This document shows, piece by piece, positions 1-5,091 of a stretch of 10,523 bases of DNA. The position numbers were made by a program, and so were the translations under genes. Source of the DNA: an uncultured Selenomonas sp. Its GTDB lineage: Bacteria; Bacillota; Negativicutes; Selenomonadales; Selenomonadaceae. Positions within the stretch are counted from its first letter, which is position 1. Each line of letters starts with the position of its first letter. A model generated the notes under the pieces. That model had not been told where the DNA came from. It made no database searches and saw nothing but the letters and a program-made list of their open reading frames with translations. The stretch is taken from assembly GCA_937915915.1 (NCBI GenBank), contig CALGGN010000437.1, forward strand, positions 1 through 10,523, in the 5' to 3' direction.

Positions 1-52
1 CTGACAGAAAAATCCTTCGACAATGACAAAAACTCATTTAATCAGCGTTTCC

Positions 53-679
53 CTAAGAAACTGCCACCTTTTCAAAATCCGACGCGGGATGCTTGCAGAT
101 CGGGCAGATGAAATCAGCGGGGAGCTCGTCGCCCACGTATTCATACCCGCAAACGGTACACCGCCAGATGGTCTTCCCATCTTGGTTCTGTCCGACAGGC
201 TGCGGCTTTGGCTTGATATTTTTCTGATAGTAATTGTAGGTCGCGGACTCCGCCTCATTGAGTATCTCCGCATCCAATACCTTCGCCAGGAACAGGGAAT
301 GCGTTCCCAGATCCAGTTGCTGCGTCACCTCCGCGGAAATGTAGGCGTTCGTTCCCTTCGTGACAGCCAGCGTACCGTTGGAAACGCGCTTCACGGCATC
401 GAAAGTCTCGAATTTGTTGACATCCTTTCCCGACTGGAATCCAAAATGCCTGAACAGTTCAAAATCCGCCGCCTCGCTGATGACAGACGCCGTGAACTGC
501 TTCGATGCGGCAATGATGTCATGTGTGTAATTCATCTTGTTGACCGCAATCGTGATCTGGTTGGGATCAACCGTCACCTGCGTTACCGTGTTGATGATGC
601 AGCCATTATCTTTCACCCCGTCATTCGCCGTCAGCACAAATAATCCGTAGGAAATCTTGAACATCGCTTTGCTATCCAT
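53..679 (-). CDS. Flavin reductase-like protein with C-terminal rubredoxin domain (high-molecular-weight rubredoxin type)
   Basis: Predicted 208-residue cytoplasmic redox protein. Residues 1-150 resemble the FMN-binding flavin reductase/flavoredoxin domain (start MDSKAMFKISYGLFVLTA, then an INTVTQVT stretch). A Lys/Pro/Gln-rich linker (about 153-168) leads to a rubredoxin-type iron site with Cys174, Cys177, Cys192 and Cys195 (CTVCGY and CPICKHP). Known fusions of this kind (Hrb of Moorella) pass electrons from NAD(P)H to flavodiiron proteins that reduce oxygen or NO in anaerobes; that role here is inference. Only 14 residues separate the two Cys pairs, a short rubrerythrin-like knuckle rather than a full-length rubredoxin. 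I chose the ATG at 679 because GAGGAGG lies 7 bases upstream; an in-frame ATG at 706 would add nine residues but lacks a good ribosome site. The gene stands alone, downstream of the carbonic anhydrase terminator, and I see no clear promoter for it. Confidence 0.9.
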   Translation of the reverse strand: MDSKAMFKISYGLFVLTANDGVKDNGCIINTVTQVTVDPNQITIAVNKMNYTHDIIAASKQFTASVISEAADFELFRHFGFQSGKDVNKFETFDAVKRVSNGTLAVTKGTNAYISAEVTQQLDLGTHSLFLAKVLDAEILNEAESATYNYYQKNIKPKPQPVGQNQDGKTIWRCTVCGYEYVGDELPADFICPICKHPASDFEKVAVS

Positions 680-743
680 AAAGACGCCTCCTCGTAGAAA
701 ATACAAAACCGCTCGAAAAACAGGATTGCTGTTCTGAATCTTT

Positions 744-784
744 CTCCTTCTGTGCTATTCGCCACAACATCCTGAAAATCCTAC
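744..784 (-). other. Intergenic motif upstream of the flavin reductase-rubredoxin gene
   Basis: Between the terminator of the carbonic anhydrase gene and the start of the redox gene, the minus strand reads AGGATTTTCAGG then ATGTTGTGGCGAATAG and ends in AGAAGGAG. It is non-coding and has no strong dyad. It resembles a recurring intergenic sequence (core TGGCGAATA) that I associate with anaerobic Firmicutes, but this is an unverified recollection. No convincing -35/-10 pair is visible in it. Confidence 0.2.
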
Positions 785-794
785 CTGGGAATTC

Positions 795-822
795 AAAAAA
801 GCCTTCCCCCGCAGGAAGGCTC
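795..822 (-). terminator. Rho-independent terminator of the carbonic anhydrase transcript
   Basis: A perfect 8-bp stem (AGCCTTCC / GGAAGGCT, arms 800-807 and 814-821) with a 6-base loop is followed on the minus strand by six T residues (795-800, sharing one base with the stem). It begins about 23 bases beyond the stop of the gamma-carbonic anhydrase gene, so it should end the repressor-lipase-carbonic anhydrase transcript and isolate the next minus-strand gene. Confidence 0.88.
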
Positions 823-844
823 AACAGTCCCTAATATACAATCC

Positions 845-1402
845 TCAAATGATTTTTTCCCCATGGTAGACTTCGCCGCCGATAGTCGGATAGGCACCAT
901 ATTCTATCGCCCATTCGGACTTGTATTTAATGGCCTGTGCATGGATGCTTTCCATACGGTCATGGGTGCGGACCACCTTGCCCGGAACTCCCACAACAAG
1001 GGAATTCGGCGGTATCACATCATTCTCGCGCACCAGTGCGCCCGCCGCAATAATCGAGCCGCGGCCGACCTTCGCGCCGGTCAGTACCGTTGCGTTCATG
1101 CCGACCAGCACGTGATCCTCGATCTCACAGCCGTGAATGACCGCCCCATGGCCAATGGTCACATAATCCCCGATAATGCAGGGATAATCATCCGCCACAT
1201 GCAGGCAGGCCAAATCCTGCACATTCGAGCATTCACCAACGGAAATATAGTTGACATCCCCGCGCGCCACAACGCAGGGCCAAAGACTGGAATAGCGTCC
1301 GACGCGCACATCCCCCGAAAGAAAAACCTGCGGCGCCACAAAAGCCTCTTCATGGATCTGCGGCGTAATCCCCTTGAAAGAACGATCTGAAAGCGTATAC
1401 AT
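845..1402 (-). CDS. Gamma-class carbonic anhydrase family protein (left-handed beta-helix, YrdA/CamH-like)
   Basis: 185-residue protein with the hexapeptide-repeat pattern of a left-handed beta-helix across residues 20-145 and a C-terminal helix. The three expected zinc ligands are His68 (LHVA), His85 and His90 (GHGAVIHG). The conserved Arg47/Asp49 (RGDV) and Gln63 are also present. The family assembles as trimers with metal sites between subunits and catalyses CO2/bicarbonate interconversion. This shorter type lacks the acidic proton-shuttle loop of archaeal Cam, and many such homologues show weak or no measured activity, so the enzymatic role is probable rather than certain. The ATG at 1402 is preceded by AGGAGG at 8-base spacing. 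The gene starts only 15 bases after the lipase stop, implying co-transcription, and ends before a strong terminator. No signal peptide is seen, so it is expected to be cytoplasmic. Confidence 0.92.
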   Translation of the reverse strand: MYTLSDRSFKGITPQIHEEAFVAPQVFLSGDVRVGRYSSLWPCVVARGDVNYISVGECSNVQDLACLHVADDYPCIIGDYVTIGHGAVIHGCEIEDHVLVGMNATVLTGAKVGRGSIIAAGALVRENDVIPPNSLVVGVPGKVVRTHDRMESIHAQAIKYKSEWAIEYGAYPTIGGEVYHGEKII

Positions 1403-1417
1403 TGCTGACTCCTCCTC

Positions 1418-2818
1418 TTATGATTTCACAGAACGCAGACTTTCCAGCCGAAGCTCCTGGCCTGACTGCAATACGGATATCTCTGCTTCCAGCGCGGTCA
1501 TTTCCTTTGTGGTGGCCATGGAGGAATTCATGCCCAAAAGATTGCCGTCCGTATCGTAAAGCAGCTCGTCCATCGTGAGTATCCGCCCTTCTTTCTCATA
1601 TTTCAGGCGCGCACCTTCCATTTGCTGGATCAGCACATAGTCACAGCCGGCAGCTTTTGCCATGGCGCAGGTTTCTTCCAAATTTCCGGCTTTCTCGCCA
1701 AAAACGGGATCCGCAATATCCGCGGCAAATATTTCCTTGCGCAGGATCTCAAAATAGGGCAGAGTTTCACGCAAGGACTCATCCACCGAGCTCTGAAGCG
1801 GCGCAATATAGATCTTGGCCTGAATGGTCGGCTTCTGCATCAGGTAAAATGCGGAATCCTCCGGCATCCCCGCAGCTTTTTTTGCATTGCAATAGGAACG
1901 GATTGCACCGTCCACGTAATAAATCATCTCATGCGGAAATCGCTCCTTTGATTTTTCATGCGGGAGATCTACCTTCTTTCCGAATTGAACATATCCTGCC
2001 GCAACTGCCTGTAGGATACCTTTTACCGGATCTCCTTCCATGCCCACATTTTCCAATGCAAATCGGTTTTCATAGGTGCTGGCAAAGGCCTGATTGCCGA
2101 TTGCCGGTGCACCAAAACTGATGACTTCCAGCTGCTCCGCAGGAACTCCCATATCGGACAATCTGGCCGCTGCCAGGACAGCAACAGCGCCGCCCAGACT
2201 ATGGCCCGTCAGATAGAGTTTTTCCCGCGGATTTTCTTTCAGTTGTTTCGCCAGATATTCACCCAATGTCAATCCGTCAAAACTTTCAATTGGCTTGACA
2301 AACAAAGCCGTCCATGTGTGATTCTCGAATCCCTGATGTACCAATGGAAAGGACTCTCCCAAATCCTTTCGGTTCGCAGTCTGACGGAATTCTGCAGGCA
2401 CCCCCCCGCCAAAGGGGATGCGGTGCACGCGCAGATCTACTTCCGCATCTTTTTTGCTCTGTGTGCCTGTGACGGCCAAAATAGAGATGCTTTCCTCCCC
2501 GCCCTCCGAATTCCGTTGAAACAGGAAACACTGAGCATCCGCCATGGCATTGTTCTCTACATATTGGTTGACTGTCCATCCGCCTTCCGCCAGCAGATTG
2601 CGAACCAGAACATTCATATCGCCTTCATAAGATGCCATGGACATTACTGCGGAAATCAGGCGCATTTTAGATTTGTCATACTCCAGTCGGGGCTCAGAAA
2701 CAGGCGCTGCATTCTCAGCTGCCTCACTTCCCAGAATTTCCCCATCCTCTGCCTGACAAACCGGCGCTGTTCCGCATAAAATCAGTGCCAAACACAAAGA
2801 GATACAAAGCAAACGCAT
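1418..2818 (-). CDS. Secreted class 3 lipase (alpha/beta-hydrolase) with uncharacterised C-terminal domain
   Basis: 466-residue predicted exported esterase/lipase. Residues 1-23 form a Sec signal peptide (MRLLCISLCLALILCG, cleavage after CQA); the cysteines do not form a lipobox. The lipase_3 domain spans about 60-310 with the nucleophile elbow GHSLGGA (Ser207), a likely acid Asp263 (EGDPV) and a likely His at 287 or 296. It should act on acylglycerol or other acyl esters outside the cytoplasmic membrane; the substrate is unknown. Residues about 330-440 are a separate alpha/beta-looking region (KIYIAPL, then GCDYVLIQQMEG) that vaguely recalls TolB-N/CsgG-like periplasmic modules; this is only a resemblance. 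I chose the ATG at 2818 (AAAGGA 9 bases upstream) over the one at 2839, which has no properly spaced ribosome site and would put charged residues before the signal peptide. It lies 33 bases downstream of the repressor gene with no terminator between, so it is probably in the repressor's operon. Confidence 0.88.
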   Translation of the reverse strand: MRLLCISLCLALILCGTAPVCQAEDGEILGSEAAENAAPVSEPRLEYDKSKMRLISAVMSMASYEGDMNVLVRNLLAEGGWTVNQYVENNAMADAQCFLFQRNSEGGEESISILAVTGTQSKKDAEVDLRVHRIPFGGGVPAEFRQTANRKDLGESFPLVHQGFENHTWTALFVKPIESFDGLTLGEYLAKQLKENPREKLYLTGHSLGGAVAVLAAARLSDMGVPAEQLEVISFGAPAIGNQAFASTYENRFALENVGMEGDPVKGILQAVAAGYVQFGKKVDLPHEKSKERFPHEMIYYVDGAIRSYCNAKKAAGMPEDSAFYLMQKPTIQAKIYIAPLQSSVDESLRETLPYFEILRKEIFAADIADPVFGEKAGNLEETCAMAKAAGCDYVLIQQMEGARLKYEKEGRILTMDELLYDTDGNLLGMNSSMATTKEMTALEAEISVLQSGQELRLESLRSVKS

Positions 2819-2851
2819 ATCGCTACATCCTTTCAACATCTCCGCCTATGC

Positions 2852-3469
2852 CTACAGCAGGGTCTGCAACGCAACTGCCTTTCCGAGGATCTGGAACTGC
2901 ATGCAATTATCCTCTGTAAAGAACATGGATTTATACTGGCTGTTTTCCGGCCGCAGCTCCACGGCATTGCCATGACGGTAAAAGCGCTTCAACGTCGCCT
3001 CCCCATCCACCAATACGGCGGCGATCTCGCCCTCCGATACTTCCGGCTGCTGGCGGACAAACACGATATCCCCTGTATGGATACCGGCATTGATCATGCT
3101 GTCTCCACGTACCTCCAGACAAAAATCCGCCTGTACGTTTGACTGGAGATACTCGTATCCCTCGATATTCTGCTCCGCATAAATCGGCGTACCCGCAGCA
3201 ATGCGCCCCAGCAAGGGAATCCTCTTCTGCTGGCTCATGGGCTGGATATTTTCCGGCATCACTTCTGATGACGGCTCATCCTCCATCCCCATGAGAGACA
3301 GCGGAGATACCCGCAGTACCTTGGCCAATGCAGTCAGACGATCGCGTCTCATGTTGTCGATCTGTCCGGATTCCCACCTTGAGACCGTCCCCTTGCTCAC
3401 ACCGACAGCCTTAGCGACATCCGCAAGAGTCAAGCCCAGTTCCTTCCTTCGTTCCTGTATGTTCTGCAT
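2852..3469 (-). CDS. XRE-family HTH repressor with LexA/S24-type self-cleavage domain (cI/HdiR-like)
   Basis: About 205 residues. The N-terminal XRE helix-turn-helix (residues 1-60) has helix 2 at LTLADVAKAVG and recognition helix SKGTVSRWESG. A linker (61-84) leads to an S24 peptidase domain (85-205) with cleavage site Ala92-Gly93 (IAAGTP), nucleophile Ser124 (RGDSM) and general base Lys161 (ATLKRF). The Ser-to-Lys distance of 37 equals that of E. coli LexA. Proteins of this type (lambda cI, lactococcal HdiR) repress until RecA-stimulated autocleavage; that this one responds to DNA damage is inference. Possible starts are GTG 3478, ATG 3475 and ATG 3469; I prefer 3469 because GAGGTG is then 8 bases upstream and the protein begins like other XRE domains. 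Its promoter's -35 is covered by a dyad that recurs twice more in the divergent LysM promoter, so it probably represses both itself and its neighbour. Confidence 0.92.
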   Translation of the reverse strand: MQNIQERRKELGLTLADVAKAVGVSKGTVSRWESGQIDNMRRDRLTALAKVLRVSPLSLMGMEDEPSSEVMPENIQPMSQQKRIPLLGRIAAGTPIYAEQNIEGYEYLQSNVQADFCLEVRGDSMINAGIHTGDIVFVRQQPEVSEGEIAAVLVDGEATLKRFYRHGNAVELRPENSQYKSMFFTEDNCMQFQILGKAVALQTLL

Positions 3470-3534
3470 ATGCATCACACCTCTGATTCATTTTCATGTT
3501 GCCTGCATCTTCAAATTTTCTCGTTCTATGCAGT

Positions 3535-3563
3535 ATTATATCCCTTTTGTTGCGTTTGCGCAA
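3535..3563 (-). promoter_or_regulatory. Promoter of the XRE/S24 repressor gene
   Basis: On the minus strand a perfect TATAAT (3540-3535) is preceded at 17-bp spacing by TTGCGC (3563-3558). The predicted start is near 3528, giving a leader of roughly 60 bases to the start codon. The -35 hexamer lies inside the dyad 3549-3564, which suggests autorepression. Confidence 0.75.
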
Positions 3564-3564
3564 C
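3549..3564. promoter_or_regulatory. Operator 1, perfect dyad over the repressor -35
   Basis: GTTGCG-TTTG-CGCAAC is a perfect 6-bp inverted repeat with a 4-bp spacer. It overlaps the -35 of the minus-strand promoter and lies about 17 bp upstream of the -35 of the plus-strand promoter. It is the best match among three copies in this intergenic region. I assign it to the XRE/S24 repressor by position and by the usual size of XRE operators. Confidence 0.75.
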
Positions 3565-3580
3565 TTTTTTGTAAAATCTC

Positions 3581-3609
3581 TTGACAAAGTTGCATTTTCG
3601 CAATAAAAT
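3581..3609 (+). promoter_or_regulatory. Promoter of the LysM protein gene
   Basis: Consensus TTGACA (3581-3586), a 17-bp spacer and TAAAAT (3604-3609) form a near-ideal sigma-70/sigma-A promoter. The predicted start is near 3616, leaving a leader of about 45 bases to the ATG at 3662. Such strength, with dyads in the spacer and at the start site, suits a gene that is tightly repressed and then strongly induced. Confidence 0.82.
3589..3604. promoter_or_regulatory. Operator 2, in the spacer of the LysM promoter
   Basis: GTTGCA-TTTT-CGCAAT matches the same 6-4-6 pattern as operator 1 with one change in each outer or inner half-site. It fills the gap between -35 and -10 of the plus-strand promoter and touches the first base of the -10, so a bound protein would block RNA polymerase. 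Confidence 0.68.
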
Positions 3610-3611
3610 AA

Positions 3612-3627
3612 GTTTCGTAAACGCAAC
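3612..3627. promoter_or_regulatory. Operator 3, at the LysM gene transcription start
   Basis: GTTTCG-TAAA-CGCAAC has a perfect right half-site and one mismatch in the left half. It lies over the predicted transcription start of the LysM gene. Its start is 23 bp from that of operator 2, about two helical turns, so two dimers could bind the same face. Confidence 0.68.
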
Positions 3628-3661
3628 TGCTGTCGCAATCATATACAGGAGGCGGACTCAT

Positions 3662-4027
3662 ATGAATTTTCACATGCGCATGCAACAAAAACGGGAACTT
3701 CGCAGACAGCGCTACCAAAGGATGAAGCAGTACCTGATGGCCTTCCTCCTGTTTTTTGCGGGTTGGACGGCATGCGGCTTCTATTTGCATGAGCCTGCGG
3801 AGACACGGGAGACTTACACGGTCAGAGCCGGGGATACGCTCAGGAATATCTGTGAGCGCTACCTTGCGGAAAGCGGAAACAAGCGCTATATTCTGGATTT
3901 CGAGCAGGATATTCGCGAGCTGAATCCGTGGCTGGCCGAGCGTCACGGACAGCTCCGCCCGGGCGACCAACTGCTCATTTGCTATGAGAGTCCAATGGGC
4001 ACTGAAAACGTCGCTCAGAAAAGATAA
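3662..4027 (+). CDS. Small membrane-anchored LysM protein, YneA-like; candidate damage-inducible division inhibitor
   Basis: 121 residues. A very basic N-terminus (about 1-23) precedes one transmembrane segment (about 24-42, YLMAFLLFFAGWTACGFYL), and the rest is a LysM domain (51-107) beginning TYTVRAGDTLRNICERYL and ending LRPGDQLLICY. The positive-inside rule puts the LysM domain outside the cytoplasmic membrane, where it should bind peptidoglycan. Size and layout match YneA of Bacillus subtilis (about 105 residues), an SOS-induced division suppressor whose gene is divergent from lexA, as here. The function is inferred from this architecture and context; a generic LysM cell-wall protein is the alternative. 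The ATG at 3662 has AGGAGG at 9-base spacing; upstream in-frame codons lie within the promoter and operators. Its last 13 bases overlap the convergent exchanger gene. Confidence 0.85.
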   Translation: MNFHMRMQQKRELRRQRYQRMKQYLMAFLLFFAGWTACGFYLHEPAETRETYTVRAGDTLRNICERYLAESGNKRYILDFEQDIRELNPWLAERHGQLRPGDQLLICYESPMGTENVAQKR

Positions 4028-5034
4028 ACTCTAGCTACCGCGTAGGAAAGGAAGAGTGCATAGCAAAGCACCATGACGGCACCTTCCCATCGTACGAGCT
4101 TGTTTCCGGTCCAAGTGAAGATCCAGACCATAATGCTGACAGCAATGAGAATGCACGTATCGATGAGATTGTCCATGACAAAGGACACCGGCGTAATCAC
4201 GACCGTCGTGCCAAGAATAAAAAGCACATTGAAGATATTGGAACCGAGAATATTTCCGATGGCCATATCCACCTCGTTCTTCCTCGCGGCGACAATGGAA
4301 GTGACCAGCTCAGGCAGACTGGTGCCGACAGCAATAATGGTAAGGCCGATGAGCGTATCGCTCATGCCGAGTACACGGGCAATCGCAACAGCGCCATAGG
4401 AAAAGCTGCAGCCCGCCATCTCCGCGTCCCCTCCCACGACGAAATCGCCGCCGAACTTGATGGCAGTCAGCCCGACCAGGATATAGAAGACGCTCTTCCC
4501 CAGAGAAAGAGCTTCCTCGTTTGCAGCTTCTTCTTCCGATGCACTGCGGCTTTTCATGGCGCTTCGCACCGTATAGGCAAGAAACAGGACAAACATCGCG
4601 AGGAAAGCGATTCCCTCCGTGCGCCCAATGCTGCCAAACGCGCCATCCATCCCTGCGCCTGTCGCCCCGAAAACCGCCATAAGCACGACAGCCAAGATGC
4701 ATAAGGGAAATTCCACCATGCGGTTACTGCGCTGTACCGTGAGCGGCGCATAAAGCGCACAAACTCCTGCTACGACCAGCAGGTTAAAGAGATTTGAGCC
4801 TGTGACATTACTGACCGCCATCTCGCTGTGCCCGTTCCATGCGGCAGATACACTCACCGCAAGTTCCGGCAGACTCGTTCCCATCGCTGCGATGGTGAGT
4901 CCGATGACAATGGACGGAATGCGGAAACGCTTCGCTATGGCGGAGCTTCCCTCGACAAAAAGGGCCGCGCCCTTGATCAGCGCAATGAATCCGACAACGA
5001 GCACAGCAATTGCAATGCCCATGGAAATCAGCAT
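4015..5034 (-). CDS. Calcium/sodium antiporter of the Ca2+:cation antiporter (CaCA) family, YrbG-like
   Basis: 339-residue integral membrane protein with about ten hydrophobic segments in two inverted halves. Each half holds a family signature. The first has GTSLPEL (52-58) and GSNLFN (79-84); the second has GTSLPEL (237-243) and GSNIFN (264-269). These alpha repeats line the ion pathway, and Glu57 and Glu242 correspond to the cation-coordinating glutamates. An acidic cytoplasmic loop (EEEAANEEA, about 167-175) separates the halves. The family exchanges Na+ or H+ for Ca2+; the ion specificity here cannot be read from sequence. I chose the ATG at 5034 because GGGAGGGG is just upstream; the TTG at 5049 falls at the edge of that ribosome site. 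It follows ligA by 56 bases with no convincing terminator, so it may be read from the pcrA promoter, and it converges on the LysM gene. Confidence 0.92.
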   Translation of the reverse strand: MLISMGIAIAVLVVGFIALIKGAALFVEGSSAIAKRFRIPSIVIGLTIAAMGTSLPELAVSVSAAWNGHSEMAVSNVTGSNLFNLLVVAGVCALYAPLTVQRSNRMVEFPLCILAVVLMAVFGATGAGMDGAFGSIGRTEGIAFLAMFVLFLAYTVRSAMKSRSASEEEAANEEALSLGKSVFYILVGLTAIKFGGDFVVGGDAEMAGCSFSYGAVAIARVLGMSDTLIGLTIIAVGTSLPELVTSIVAARKNEVDMAIGNILGSNIFNVLFILGTTVVITPVSFVMDNLIDTCILIAVSIMVWIFTWTGNKLVRWEGAVMVLCYALFLSYAVARVYLF

Positions 5035-5073
5035 AAGCACCCCTCCCAAATTGCAAAATAACGTTTTGGATTT

Positions 5074-5091
5074 AGGATCTGTTCAGATCCT
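5074..5091 (-). other. Short hairpin just after ligA
   Basis: AGGATCT-GTTC-AGATCCT is a perfect 7-bp inverted repeat with a 4-base loop that abuts the ligA stop codon. It lacks a T-run on either strand, so it is not a standard terminator. It could slow 3' degradation of pcrA-ligA mRNA or be a processing site. Confidence 0.45.

Noticed and set aside
3634..3639. A fourth operator copy (CGCAAT) near the LysM ribosome site
   Set aside because: Only one half-site is present; the opposite half at the required spacing does not match.
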